Shown in pieces: positions 1 through 11,797 of a DNA stretch of 64,000 bases (positions within the stretch are counted from its first letter, which is position 1; each line of letters begins with the position of its first letter). A model generated the notes under the pieces. That model saw nothing but the letters and a program-made list of their open reading frames with translations, made no database searches and was not told the DNA's origin. Made by a program: the position numbers and the translations under genes. The stretch lies in contig CAWZYM010000384.1 in assembly GCA_963966185.1 (NCBI GenBank), positions 332,001-396,000 on the forward strand, read 5' to 3'. This DNA comes from Rhabditoides inermis. Lineage: Eukaryota > Nematoda > Chromadorea > Rhabditida > Rhabditidae.

Positions 1-945
1 GGTGGCTGTGGAAGACTCGACGGCCGCGTCGATGGGCGACGAGTCGTAGCCGGTGTCGACTGGAACAGGAGGCGGTGCACCACACACCACTCGTTGAACA
101 GCAGGAACAACGGGAGCGGCGATCACTTCGAGTGTGGGAATCGGGACCGGCACAGGTTCGGGCGACGCGAGCGTTTCTTCTGTATACGTGGCGGGCTCGG
201 AGGATTCTTCGGGAGTGGGACGGTGATGGCTGTCGCCGTACTTCGATTTGGTTGGTCTGACATTCTCCGCAGAATCGGTGGGCGTCGGGCGCTGATGGCT
301 GTCTCCGAGCACTGTTGTCTCAGCAGCTGCATTTTCCTGTTCCACTGCTGATGTAGTCGCAGGTGTGTCACTGTCCGTTGTCTTCTGGTGACTGTCGCCG
401 TAGCTGAAATTGTATTCGATTAATGAATACACTAATCAATGCGTACCTCGCGGTTTCGTCAGCTCCAACACTTGCAGCTGGAGTGAACTTGGTGATCATA
501 GTGGAAATGATTGGCTGAAGAGCGTCGCCGGTCTGATCAACAGGTTCGACGGCAACAGGAGCTTGTTGAATCGTGGTGAATACTGGCGTAGCGGGAGCAG
601 GGGCGACGACGACAGGAGCGGATTGGGTTTGCACAGGCGCGGGCACGACTGGAGAAGGCGCTGCAACAGGCGCAACAAATGCGTATCCCATTGGAGCTGG
701 GAAGGGGGCGGCCACTGCGGCATATCCCATGGAAGAAGCGACAGGGAGTGCGAGTGCGCTGGCGTATCCCTCCCCATTCATGCCGCGAATGTTGTAGTTA
801 TACTCATTCATCGGAGATGGTTGAGCATACTGTGGAGCCATCGGATACTGGAAAGATCGAACTTCTTTTTGACAATATAATAACAACTTACTCCTCCGTA
901 CGCCAATGCGGATGCCACGAGACTGCACAGTACAGTAGTCTTCAT
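1..945 (-). CDS. Secreted low-complexity repeat protein, paralogue 1 (3' part beyond the window)
   Basis: Exons on the minus strand are 945-892, 847-447 and 403 to beyond position 1; phases agree. The first exon encodes a 15-residue signal peptide starting MKTTVLCS and ends in a GTAAGT donor. The next exon is rich in Ala, Pro, Val and Gly with repeated MGYA units. The third carries three copies of a Y/L-G-D-S-H-Q/H motif, two followed by RPTP, then an acidic Thr/Pro-rich stretch. I do not recognise the family. It is clearly related to the next gene upstream (1315-2862): same MKTT signal peptide, same first-intron position before a YP codon pair, same GYA units and a matching YGESYQ motif. A structural extracellular, cuticle or eggshell role is only a guess from composition. 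At least 286 residues are encoded in the window and no stop is reached. Confidence 0.75.
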
Positions 946-1314
946 ATTAGCGTGAGATGGCGACCACTTCCTGTCTGCGCCTTATATTGGTCATGTTGGG
1001 ATGCCAAGAGTTTTTCAAAAGTCTTTGTTAACCTCTCAAACGGTTAACTTATGTCTATAAATAATGCACGCTTGACCCATCGTGATTTCGTGATCATTAT
1101 CGAATTGACACTTCCGCAAAACACAGCGAGCACTACCAAACATCAGGTTGTAATCGACAAACTTCACGTTTCGACAAATTCTTCGACAAATTCCAATCCA
1201 CAAAATCTTCAATTTTTATATTTAAAAAAAGAAGATCATGTGTACAATAGTTGTAAAACATTATGTGATCAGGACAGTTGGTTTGCGTACAGAAACCGAA
1301 AAGTTTTGCCACGT
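946..1314. other. Intergenic gap between the two tandem paralogues
   Basis: This AT-rich stretch holds the promoter of the left gene and the 3' flank of the right gene. Both genes lie on the minus strand. I see no other gene or repeat in it. Confidence 0.6.
981..986 (-). promoter_or_regulatory. TATA-like box for the secreted paralogue at 1-945
   Basis: TATAAG on the minus strand lies 36-41 nt upstream of the ATG at 945. The paralogue at 1315-2862 has TATAAA at nearly the same distance, so the pair probably shares a TATA-driven core promoter with a very short 5' leader. Confidence 0.5.
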
Positions 1315-2862
1315 TTAGTTGGCGTGTTTGTGGCGACGGTGATCCTCACGCTTTCTGACGACGGCCTCGTAGGACGCCTCCTTGGCGGAACTGTCGTAGG
1401 CATCGTCCACAGCCGCCGTCGGGACAGCGTCGTCCTGCGACTCCTCGGCCGACACGTTGTACCCATCATCCACGGAAGGGACAACGGTCACCTTTGACGA
1501 CTCCTGCTCGCCAGGCGTAGCTACAGCCGTCGGCTCATCGCTCACTTCCTGCGACTCATCCGATATGGCCATAGTAGCGGGCGCGGGTGCCGGCAGCTCC
1601 TCAGTCTCCTCCTCAGAAGAGTTCTGCTCAGCAGTCGTTTCTGTCTTGGTGGTAGCAGGAATAGACTCGTCTTCGTCATACACATCCTCCTCGGCCGACT
1701 TTTGGTAGCTCTCTCCGTAGGGCGTCTGCTGGTCGGCGCCTGTCGTCTTCTCGAGCAGCGGGCTGGCCGGTTCTACCTCTGTCCCCTCGATCTGCTCGGT
1801 GTGCACAGAGGGGATGACGGCGGGAGCAGTGTTCTTGGCGCTATTCGCGTCGTATCCATGCTCATTGAAGTTTTTCGTGAACTCTGTCGGGTTGGTCTGG
1901 ATGCTGGATGAAGTGAGAACGACTGCTGCAGGCGCAACCGGTGCAACTGGTGCAGTGATTTGAGGAGTGACGGGTCCGGCCCCTCCTCCGATGGGACCAG
2001 AGCCGTATCCACCGGCGCCTCCAATGGGTCCGGCAGCCGCGGGTCCGGTGTATCCGGCACCTCCTCCAATGGGACCAGCAGAACCGTATCCTGCAGCGCC
2101 TCCAACGGGTCCGACGGCGGGTCCGGTGTATCCGGCCCCTCCTCCGATGGGATCAACAGAGCCGTATCCACCGGCGCCTCCAACGGGTCCGGCAGCCGCG
2201 GGTCCGGAGTATCCGGCCCCTGCTCCGATGGGACCAGCAGAACCGTATCCAGCGGGTCCGGTGTATCCGGCACTGCCTCCTATGGGACCAAAAGGAGCGT
2301 ATCCACCGGCGCCTCCAATGGGTCCGGTGTATCCGGCCCCTGCTCCGATGGGACCAGCAGAACCGTATCCAGCGGGTCCGGTGTATCCGGCACTGCCTCC
2401 CATCGGACCAAAACGAGCGTATCCACCGGCGCCTCCAGCAGGTCCGGTGTATCTGGCTCCTCCTCCGATGGGACCAGCAGAAGCGTATCCAGCGGGTCCG
2501 GTGTATCCGGCTCCTCCTCCGATGGAACCAGCAGAAGCGTATCCACCGGCGCCTCCAACGGGTCCAGCGGATCCAGAATATCCGAGTGTGGGCGGAGGGG
2601 CCGCGGCATATCCCATGCCACCAGCAATCGATCCGCCAGCCCCATAGGATTGCACTGATCCGACGTAGTTGGAAGGTGCGGTCGGATACTGAAAATAAAG
2701 TTGAAGTTTGATAGATCTTAGCTCACGGAATCTATCAGAACGCATGCATACATTATTGTACATTCCTTTTGAGTTACATACTTATGAAACATTACTCACC
2801 CCTCCTCCAAGTGGATGCGCGATGATGGGAGCGAAGAGACTGAGAATGGCAGTGGTTTTCAT
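1315..2862 (-). CDS. Secreted Gly/Pro/Tyr repeat protein, paralogue 2
   Basis: Two exons, 2862-2800 and 2688-1315, give 478 residues. A signal peptide starting MKTTAILS is followed by a tandem-repeat region of roughly 230 residues built on GPIGGGAGYTGPA-type units. After it comes an Ala/Pro/Thr linker, then a long acidic Glu/Ser/Thr-rich tail with a YGESYQKS motif, and a basic end (KREDHRRHKHAN). The intron has a GTGAGT donor and a TTTTCAG acceptor. Gly-Tyr-Pro repeats suggest an extracellular matrix or mucin-like protein, but no family was recognised. The 3'-adjacent gene (1-945) is a paralogue, so this is a local tandem duplication. Because the repeat has a three-base period, long open frames also appear on the opposite strand over 1960-2658; these are shadows. 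Confidence 0.8.
1967..2590 (-). repeat. Coding tandem repeat (GYTGPA/GPIGGG units)
   Basis: Imperfect in-frame units of mixed length encode G-P-[IV/M]-G-G-[GA]-[AG]-GY and YTGPA blocks. The duplicated block containing 2221-2290 reappears almost unchanged at 2341-2410, which indicates recent internal duplication. Confidence 0.75.
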
Positions 2863-2899
2863 TGTGGACAGGTTGTGCCGTCTTGTTTCGCTGCTCCTC

Positions 2900-2905
2900 T
2901 TTATA
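2900..2905 (-). promoter_or_regulatory. TATA box of the Gly/Pro/Tyr repeat gene
   Basis: TATAAA on the minus strand lies 38-43 nt upstream of the ATG at 2862, matching the arrangement in the tandem paralogue. Confidence 0.5.
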
Positions 2906-3334
2906 GTATGGCGAACCGTGTGTTTGACCCCCAAGGCTTTTGTCCCGTGCCATCCTTGTTGCCACCTTTTTTGCCCGTCGCACGCGCTCCCCTTTCACTT
3001 GTCTCCAGCATTCCAACGGGGTTTGCCATACAGCGCCGATAGCAATCCCGAAAAACACAACTCTCCCGTTTCAAGCAAACTTTCAAGACTTCTCCAAATT
3101 TGTATGGCCTACGAATAAAATAATTAGGCAAAAAATAGAATGGAAGATGGCTAGATGGCTAGTCAAGTGTATGTCTAAGAAACCTCTACTTGATGGCATA
3201 CCACATGTCAACCGGATGGTGGCACTGTTTTTATTTCCATGTAAACATATCCTAATATACCCGGAAAAAGTAATTGTTAATTATGGGGTGTGCACATACT
3301 CTGATAGCGCCTTCAGATCGCTATAGCGCATTTG

Positions 3335-3369
3335 AGGTGCATAGCAACGGTGCGCGCGCCCCTAGCAAC
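3335..3369 (+). promoter_or_regulatory. Candidate X-box (RFX/DAF-19) sites upstream of osm-6
   Basis: Two 14-mers, at 3335-3348 and 3356-3369, match the 3' half of the ciliary X-box consensus RYYNYYWWRRNRAC exactly (ATAGCAAC and the end of CCTAGCAAC). The second also matches most of the 5' half. They lie about 92-126 bp before the osm-6 ATG, where worm ciliary genes usually carry the X-box. A third AGCAAC follows. The left half-sites are imperfect, so this is a candidate only. Confidence 0.45.
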
Positions 3370-3460
3370 CGGCAGCAACCGGCTGGTGGCAAGGTTTATT
3401 TTCCATTGTTTAATAGTATTTTTGTAAGGATTAAACGTTTTGTGCATTCCCATTGCAGAC

Positions 3461-6400
3461 ATGCCACCAACATCGTTCTCGAACATGCGCCCCACCAGTA
3501 TCGGCATACCGCCGGCTGGCGCCAAACAGGAGGTGAGTATCAGTTATCAGTGGACTCCATCGAACTCGTTATTCTCCAAATCTAGCTGTTTTCGATCGGA
3601 TCGGAGTTTCGAGTAGTCATCAATCTATTCTAGCCAAGATATTGGAACAGTGCTAATGGTGGCACGACTTGATCCACATTTCTATCCACATTTCAAAAAG
3701 CGTACAGCGTATAGTCTCCGGCCGAAACATCTTTATGATAATTCATCCGCACAAACTTGTAGTTGCAAGTGTGCTAACAGTGTTTCCTTCTCAGAAGCGC
3801 ACGGTTCCCGGCCGGAAGATCCTGATCGATCAGTCGAAGAGGGAGTCTCTCAATGTGCACTCGGGACTGCGAGGCATGCACAGACGGCTCAAGGCAGAGT
3901 GGACTGTTGAGAGGTGCGAGGCCTACCATTACATTTTTACTTGTTTTCAACTTTGTTATTTGCCTTCCACGTCTTCCTCATTTCTCCTTCATCCAATTTT
4001 CTCTACAATTTCATTCAGAAAAATAGTTCGCCGTATTACTGTAGAAAATTGATTTGCCCCTCGCGTTCCAAATCGTGGGGAGACCATGCGCGCGCGATTC
4101 AAACGACAAAAAGGAGGCCGCGCCACACTCTAGCCCCGCGCGTAGGACCTCTGTTTGCATTCACATTGTTTGTGCATCACTCGCCGATCTAAACTCGTGC
4201 AATCAAAGTAGCGACCATATACGGAAATGAGTGGATCAGTATATCTCCATTCCAGTTCGACCGACGAGATCACCTCCGGGCTGCTGGCCGACTGCCGAGT
4301 GTTCATCATACCACATGCCAGGGCAAAATTCACCGCCGGCGAGGTAATTGATTTATTGATTGGATAGTCCAGGAATTGAAGCGTTATGTTATTGACTCTA
4401 CGACATGAATAAATTCATTCGTATTGTTAGTTAACTATGTCTGATGTTATTTCTAATATTTTTAGGTGGAAGCGCTGCACACCTTCCTCCAGAGTGGCGG
4501 TGGCGTCATGGTTTTGTGCAGCGAGGTGAGTCGATTTTGTATTTTCATTTGTAAATTAGAACAGCACATCAAAATCAAACCCATTTTATTCATTGTAAGT
4601 GGCACTTTCAACTCTAGCGTAAATTGTTTCGATCGATATTCGTAAATTCTAATATAAGTGCATAAGTGTAAGTATGTGTTAAGTGGGGGGGGAAGGGGCG
4701 TTAGTGGGCGGGGCCTATTTGGAGCGCTGCTCCTTGTCCCTCTTCTTCTCCTTCTTCTCCTCCGGTGACTTCATGCACTCTATCATCGCTCTGAAATGGA
4801 AATGAAGAGTTACTGTATCCAAAAATTTAAAATTAAATTGTAAGTGCACACACTCTTCGATAAGCTTCTCGAACTCCTTGTGCTCCTTTCGCGCCTTCTT
4901 CTTCAATCCCTTGCGAGCGTTCTGTACATCCTACAACGAAGTTACTGTAGTTACAGTATACCTAATTCAAGAACACTACCGTACCTCTGGCGGCTCCTCC
5001 CACTCGAATGGTCCGTTGGTGTCGCCTCTCCTCGCGGCGAAGGCGGCGATGAGAGACTCGATCTGGTCCAGCTGCTTGCTGAAGAGTAAAGAAGTAAACA
5101 AACACACGTAAACAACAACAACAACCCACCTGCCGATTTCGCCCGTGTTGATGATGTCGGCAATGTGGCAGATGTCGACGGGCAGATCGATCATGCTGGG
5201 CTCTGGCAATCGATCGATAATCAATCGATACATGTCTGCGTGGCCACCTGCGAGGAGGGCGTTCTTCATCTTGTCGCACGCGGCCTTGTCCCGGGCGAAT
5301 GCCTTGTCCTTCCAGGGGATCCTCTCTCGGAGAAGCAGGTCGAGCAGCAGGTAGAACCTAGAACGATCTCCCTCTCTCTCTCTCTCCCTCCCTCCCCCTC
5401 TCTCCCCCTCTCTATCTCCTCCTCTTTCTCTCCCTCTCTCCCTTCCCATCCCTCTCTCTTCTCACCACGTCTCCATCTCCTTCTCCTTTGTCGTCGTGAG
5501 GTTGCCGTTCGAGCGTGGCGAGTACTCCAGCCGAGCGTTCTTCCATGTCAGAATCGACTAGAGATTGTACGGTAAATTTGGGTTACTGTACTTTTCAGAA
5601 GAATGTATTACTGAATGGATTACCTTCTCCCTCTTGCACCGCGCGAACGAGATGAGACGGATTATGTTGCGGTCCCATGTTCTAAGTTTCTCTCGTACAT
5701 TTCACATGTAATTAATTTTACAACCTTCGAACACACTAACTCAGTACTCAGTTCACTAATATTTTTGAGATGATATATGAGTGAGTAGTTGATCGGGCTC
5801 CCACCTTCCGATACAGAAGTGGTCGGGCTGCAGTCTGCCATGCACGAATCCCATCGAGTGGATCGCGCGCACCGCACACAGAGCTTGCAGCGAGAACTTG
5901 GCCGCAGTCAGCGTACTGCAATTGTACTGTATATGTACCGTACACCTATCAGGGGCTACAGTAGTTACCTGAACCCCTTTCCGCCAAGTTCGTTGTCCCT
6001 CAACTGGTCTAGGTTCGGACCGAGCAGCGGGTAGATGTTCAGAATGTACGCAGTGCCTGGAGTACAGTTAATAACTCATTCAAACACAGTATTCTTAATT
6101 CAAAGTACCGTACTTCTAGTAAAAGTACAGTACTCGAATCTAATTACAGTACCCCTTGCGTAGTCGATGGGATACGCAAAATGCACGTTTGCGGGGTGGA
6201 ATTTCAGCTTCACCATCAGCTTGCGCAGTGCGCGCCAATCGTTCTGAATTCAATGTACCGTATACCTCATCTGGACTGTGGTACTCTATCCTACTGTAGC
6301 TACCGTAACCCTCACGTTCATGTTGCGCTCCTTGTCCTTTCGCGGGTCGTGGTCGAATTTCACGATTGCCGTGTGCTCGATGTTCATTTGTACTAGAACA

Positions 6401-6624
6401 GCGAATACAGTAAGTCGTGTCCATCTACAGTAACCCACAGTAGGTGACTTCATGGAAGGTACAGCTGGCGGGTCCGGACGGTACCTCGCGGACCACCTAA
6501 GAAGTCAATGCATTCAGAATTCGATGAGTGGAATCACCTTGTAGCGCACGGTGCTAGCACCGGTGAAGTATCCCGGCTCGGCCTGGTCGATCGTCACTTC
6601 ATCCCTCGACTGAAGAGAGGTTGT

Positions 6625-6673
<49 letters not shown>

Positions 6674-7993
6674 GCACAATCTCTGGCTGGGCGCTGGACG
6701 GGGCGCTGCGGTTACATTTCCGCTCGCTATTCCTCGGCGTCCCTGCTTGGGGTGTGGAAGCCGGCGGCATCTGGTGTGATGTGCGGGTGGTTGTGCGCTC
6801 GCGGGGAAATGTCACTGTGCACTCACAGCTTGCCGCGCGCCGGGCTTCTCGGAAGACGACTGTCGGAGTCTGGGAAGGAATGGACGACAATGAGGGAAGG
6901 ACAGACGGAGAGAGGGGATGCAAATGATAGAGTGGTTGACAACAATCACGTTGTAAGAGTCACAATGATGAAAACGTGACATTGTGAATAATAGTTGGAC
7001 TATCGAATGATCCAATTTTCGCACTAAGTCCCAGCATGGAAGTTTCAGGGAGGAGATGATGAGAACGACACGAACATCAACTATTTGATAGAGGAATATG
7101 GAATTATGGCAAATACAGGTACAGGCAAATACAGGCAAATACTTTCTTCTCTCTTCTCTCTTTCTATCTCTTATCTATCTATCCCAATCTGTCTCCTTGT
7201 CCTTTTAACTTTCTTTCTTTTTACAGACGCCGTAGTTCGCACCATATTTTACAAATACTTTGACCCCAAGGAAGCTCTCATTTCCAATGGAGTGGTGAGT
7301 CGATTACATAGAGACAGAAATCGATAAAGAAAAAGATCAATGCAGATGAATCGCGCGATTGCTTCGATGGCGAAGAAGGCAGTGAGCGCCGAGCAGACAC
7401 AGAACGCGCAGTGAGTCATTCCTTATTTGAAAAAAGTTGTTCTAGTTGCAGTGAGCTGTATACTAGTTGTAGTTGTACGTAGAGTACTTTCTTACACGTT
7501 CACCTTTAGGGTCCACTTGTTCATTTCAGATCGCTCACCTTTGTCTATCCCTTCGGCGCCACACTCAACGTCAACAAGATGTCGACTGTCGTGTTGTCGA
7601 CAGGTGAGAGTTTGTTTTCTTTTTTTGTTTAAGTACTTGTTTGTTTACCTGATTTCACAATCAGGCAGCGCGTGCTTCCCGCTCTCTCGACCCATCGTCG
7701 CATTTCACGAAATAGAGGCGAGTTTATAAGAATAAGATGTATGGATGTATGCGATTTCTCAAACGTGAAATAGTTAATTATTATTATTTCCTACATGATT
7801 TCACCAGTATTTAAACTCAGAACCTGAAGTCAACATTTTGAGGGCTCGACGGGGCGTGTGATCGTGTGCGGATCGGCCCACATCTTCCACGACCAGTACA
7901 TAGACAAGGAGGACAACGGCAAGCTACTCGTGGGTATAGACACGAATACTCCTATAGACAGAGACAGATGGAGAGAGCGAATACGAGAGAGAC

Positions 7994-8029
<36 letters not shown>

Positions 8030-8749
8030 AGAGGAGAGAGGAGAGAGAGAGATAAAGAGAGAGATTTCTCTTCTCAGGACGTGTTCATCTCGTATCTGGT
8101 GTCCCCGGAGGCAGAGTTGCATCGGATGGATGCGACGGAGCCGGACATCAACGACTACCACACCATACCCGACCACGTCTACCTCAGCGACCAGATCAAG
8201 GTGGGCACTCAGTATTTGGAACTGATTGTAGTGTCTGTCTGTCCCGCGCTGTCTTACTATTGACCGTAGTCGACTATACACTACACTACATCGCATCATA
8301 TGAGCGAGGTTTGTGAATCTTTCTCCATTACATATTCAGCTATTTTTCTTTTCACGCATACGTGTCGTATGCATTCTACGTCTCGTACAGCATTTTGATT
8401 ACATTTCTGGTTGAGGTGTGTGTGCAAGAGGGTGACATGGACCCCTCTCTCGGGGGAGACTTCATGCGCCTATTCGACTCCACACTCGCGTCCTTCGATC
8501 TAGCCATGTGGCCAAAGACGCTGAGGTGAGAGATACGTTCATTTATCATATCTTTATTTTTTATTATGTGGAAAATATAACTAAATTATAAATATTTCTT
8601 TGCAGAGTGTTCGAGCAGCTGGGCGTGAAGGCGGAACCGCTCACGCTGATAGTGCCCCAGTTCGAAGTACCCCTACCACCACTCCAGCCGGCGGTACGTC
8701 TCTCTCTCTCTCTCTCCCTCCCTCTCTCTCTCTCTTTCTCTCTCTCTCC

Positions 8750-8789
<40 letters not shown>

Positions 8790-9139
8790 AGATATGATAA
8801 AAGAAATAGCGAATACAAAGAGACCAAGGAATAAGATGAGACCAAGGAATAAGAAGTTAGTTTTCAAGATTGTTGCTCTGCAGGTCCTCCCTCCTGCCTT
8901 CCGGGAGCTGCCTCCGCCCCGGCTCGAACTATTCGATCTCGATGACATGTTCTCCTCACAGGTTATTTTGGGAAACAATTTGCAATTCATATAATACTAG
9001 CCTCTTCAAAAACACATCACGCTATAAACACTACTGTTGTTTCGAGTGATCACACAGTGAATTTTTTCAGGAAGTGAGACTCGCGCAAGTCGCCAACAAG
9101 TGTGAGTTGAGAAATGAATAGAGTGAGAGGGACATGGAA

Positions 9140-9232
<93 letters not shown>

Positions 9233-9945
9233 ACTGATCCCTTTAGGCGACGAGTCCGACATCGATTTCTTCGTGCGCGAGTGTGGCGAGATCAGTGGAG
9301 TGAGTATGACTGTATTTATTTATATAAAGCGACCAACTACATATGTGCCGATGTCACGCCACGGTGTATAGAAAGTAGATTTGTCTCCACACACATTGCA
9401 ATGTGCGACAATGCGCGGGAGTGGCGTATGGGTCTTCTATCCCCTTCTTCCTCCAGATCTCGCCCTCCCTTCCTCTAGCCGAACGAAGTGCCAAGCGCAT
9501 CCTCGAACACATGATGGCACAGCTATTCGAGTACAAGAAGCTCAACCAGGTGAACAGGCCTTTCTTCGTTGCTGTTCACTTTGTTTACTTGTTTGTCTAC
9601 AGGACGACGATGACGATTACAATGGCGACAACCGGCTGTTCACTATGGATGAGGACAGGTGAATGATTAAAAAAAGAATGTAAACATCAATATTTTCTTG
9701 GGATACAACACAAACACAAGTGAAACAATCATAAGAATATGGTCAAAAAACTTTCAATACATAACTTGCACAGTTTTGGACAAAATTTCATTGCGACAAG
9801 ACTGCATTTAACTGTAGAACGAGAACAAAAAAAAACTTATAAAAACATCAACACATCATTTTGCAGGGCAGAGGTGTTCCCGTCTGCCGGAGGAATGGAG
9901 GAACACTACTTCTCGGATATCGACGACTACGATGACATGGACTAG
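3461..9945 (+). CDS. osm-6: OSM-6 / IFT52, intraflagellar transport complex B subunit
   Basis: Exons: 3461-3532, 3795-3913, 4256-4343, 4466-4525, 7049-7118, 7227-7294, 7346-7410, 7530-7603, 7665-7717, 7843-7929, 8078-8200, 8416-8525, 8606-8693, 8884-8961, 9071-9101, 9247-9299, 9457-9549, 9603-9658, 9867-9945. They encode 488 residues, close to the family length. The translation follows IFT52 throughout: NTNINYL..EYGIM, YKYFDPKEALISNGV, TFVYPFGATL, DQYIDKEDNGKLL, PQFEVPLPPLQPA, FRELPPPRLELFDLDD and the end LEHMMAQLFEYKKLNQ. IFT52 is a core IFT-B scaffold needed to build cilia. The tail is acidic (DDDDDY, DIDDYDDMD). The start follows a TTGCAG acceptor, suggesting spliced-leader addition. Intron 4 (4526-7048) contains a whole antisense gene. 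Intron 9 has a GC donor (GAG|GCGAGT). The acceptors before 7843 and 8416 end in TTGAG. Confidence 0.95.
4715..6770 (-). CDS. CK1/TTBK-like pseudokinase nested antisense in osm-6 intron 4
   Basis: Minus-strand exons: 6770-6678, 6609-6538, 6496-6439, 6392-6316, 6243-6153, 6056-5969, 5915-5805, 5681-5624, 5557-5466, 5357-5130, 5078-4985, 4930-4854, 4790-4715; 404 residues. Layout matches the worm-expanded tau-tubulin-kinase-like branch of CK1: a degenerate glycine loop, AIVKF with the ATP-site lysine (K86), AIHSMGFVHG in place of the catalytic loop, WFYLLLDLLLRERIPW as helix F, and a Lys/Glu-rich tail. The HRD motif reads HGR (185-187), the following Lys is Gln (Q189), and DFG is lost (LISFAR, 206-211). 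Catalysis therefore looks impossible, and a scaffold role is inferred. An upstream in-frame ATG at 6923 would add 51 residues. The ATG at 6770 was chosen because an acceptor-like CACCAG directly precedes it. Confidence 0.85.
6626..6670. repeat. GA/CT dinucleotide microsatellite
   Basis: On the minus strand this CT tract starts a few bases after the first 5' splice site of the nested pseudokinase gene and fills most of its first intron. Confidence 0.9.
8699..8784. repeat. CT microsatellite directly after an osm-6 5' splice site
   Basis: The tract begins at the end of the GTACGT donor after exon 13. Comparable arrays follow the donors at 7929 (GA) and 9101 (GA, 9122-9230). Confidence 0.9.
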
Positions 9946-11113
9946 ACATGAAAGAAGAAAAAAGATGAAAAAGAGGCCAATTAGTATTACAAAAACAGTA
10001 ATAATTATGTATGAAATGCATAAAACTGATCCAAACGAGTAGTAATCAGATCACTTCATGAAAACTATTCTACGGTCACTCTAATAAGAAGGAACATACT
10101 TATGTTAGATTGAAGCCAGCGTTCGGAACGGGTGATTAAACGAGGGGGGGGGAGTGGGAGGAGGAGACTGCTCGCAATGTCGGTACATACATAGGTTGAT
10201 TGTTATGTATGTTATCTATATATTCGAACATGTAGAAGACACATCCGAGTACATTATTTTCGACATAATTGCGATTTATTAACATATATTAACATATATC
10301 ATACATGTACATACGCATGATATAGAGTGATCAATGTCACCATTGTCGACCTTGTATTATTATATCTGGGGGAAGAGTCAGCTGGGCCCGATGAGGTCAA
10401 ACTATGAGCGCTCTATACAACATTTTGGATAGAAAATGGGCGAACGAGTGGTAATCGATATAAATCAACAGAACACGAGACTCTCTTTCTCTCTTCATCT
10501 TTCTCAACATTTCCTACTCGTTCTCCTTCAGGTACAGGATTTACACTGTTGCGGAAACGTATATATTATCCACGCGTTGCACATATAATCCTTACTGGTT
10601 CTCTTGGGTTCTGACTGGTTCCTTGCTGGTTTCTTGCAAACCGGTTCTGTGTGCAACCGTACGAATGACATCGTTGAGCCGTACCAACGACCCCAACTTC
10701 AACCCGGGATAGTAGATGTACACAGTGAAACGAATTGATGAACAACCAACTACAATGATACCATTAGAAATTGTCTCACCACCATCAATTATGTTGCAAT
10801 TTTGAAACGTATCAACTTTCTGTCTCATCAGATTGTAAGTCCATCAAGTCAGTATTTGTGTAGGTCTGTCTCTCTTCCCGCGACAAGGGGACCAAGAGAG
10901 CTGTTCGATAGTGCGCGATACAGCCGGCCGCCGCTCCGCTCGCCCGACGCATCGAAGATGCTGCGACCAAGCTTCTGCTGCTGAGGGACCATCGACAGAC
11001 GTAGCCGGACCCAAGTCATCTACTGACTAGGACTACTCGTCAACCCGAATTCAATTCCAAACTCCCTCAATACCATACGATTTGAGATAAATATTTCCAA
11101 TCAGATGATCAGA

Positions 11114-11145
11114 TCTCTCCCTCTCTCTCCCTCTCTCTCTCTCCC

Positions 11146-11176
<31 letters not shown>

Positions 11177-11490
11177 CCCTCCCCCTCTCTCCCTCCCTTT
11201 CTCCCTCCCTCCCTCCCTCCCTCCCTCCCTCCCTCCCTCCCTCCCTCCCTCACTCCCTCCCTCCCTCCCTCTCTCCCTCCCTCCCTCCCTCCCTCCCTCC
11301 CTCCCTCCCTCCCTCCCTCCCTCCCTCCCTCCCTCCCTCCCTCCCTCCCTCCCTCCCTCCCTCCCTCCCTCCCTCCCTCCCTCCCTCCCTCCCTCCCTCC
11401 CTCCCTCCCTCCCTCCCTCCCTCCCTCCCTCCCTCCCTCCCTCCCTCCCTCCCTCCCTCCCTCCCTCCCTCCATCCCTCCCTCCCTCCCT
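11114..11490. repeat. CT then (CCCT)n simple repeat, about 375 bp
   Basis: A CT/CCT-rich lead passes into a nearly perfect tetranucleotide array, TCCC in register, with one CCAT interruption near the end. It is intergenic and its copy number may be collapsed or expanded in the assembly. The Pro/Ser-rich open frame across it is an artefact of the repeat. Confidence 0.95.
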
Positions 11491-11723
11491 ATATTGGAGT
11501 AAGGCTATAACTCGCTAAAAAATGAAGTTTTCGAAGAAAAAAACAAGATGGAGAGATAAATTGCGCGCTGGATTTATGTAGATGTATGAGTGGGATCTAC
11601 AATGTGTTTCTTTTCGATTTCTTTGATATGTGTAATAACTCCAACTTTAAATGCGTTCTTATCCGTGACCATGTAGCACACTCACGCACCGCGTGTTTCT
11701 TGAACAGAGTACGAGAGTACACA

Positions 11724-11797
11724 ATGTTGACAAAGTTGCTGAGCTGGAAAGACCGCTTGCGCTTCATCCAACCCATGGCCTTCGTGGTGAAGGACAG
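11724..11797 (+). other. Possible orphan first coding exon
   Basis: An acceptor-like GAACAG is followed by an ATG and 24 codons with worm-like codon use (start MLTKLLSWKDRL, end AFVVKDR), closing at a good GTGGGC donor in phase 2. I could not find a convincing next exon before 13659. It may be a first exon of an unrecognised gene or a gene remnant. Confidence 0.25.

Larger units (their letters stand above)
2863..3460. other. Divergent intergenic region between a secreted repeat gene and osm-6
   Basis: About 600 bp separate the two divergent start codons. The left side carries the TATA box of the secreted gene. The right side carries X-box-like sites for osm-6 and a cluster of AGCAAC motifs, ending in a TTGCAG acceptor two bases before the osm-6 ATG. 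No other gene is seen. Confidence 0.6.

Noticed and set aside
1960..2658. Two open frames of more than 220 codons on the plus strand
   Set aside because: They are mirror frames of the Gly/Pro/Tyr coding repeat on the minus strand, which has the signal peptide, intron and homology.
10592..10984. Exon-like segments on either strand, one ending FCC and stop
   Set aside because: No partner exons or recognisable domain; the terminal CC alone does not prove a prenylated Rab-like end.
11105..11518. Ser/Leu/Pro-rich open frame
   Set aside because: Pure CCCT/CT simple repeat.
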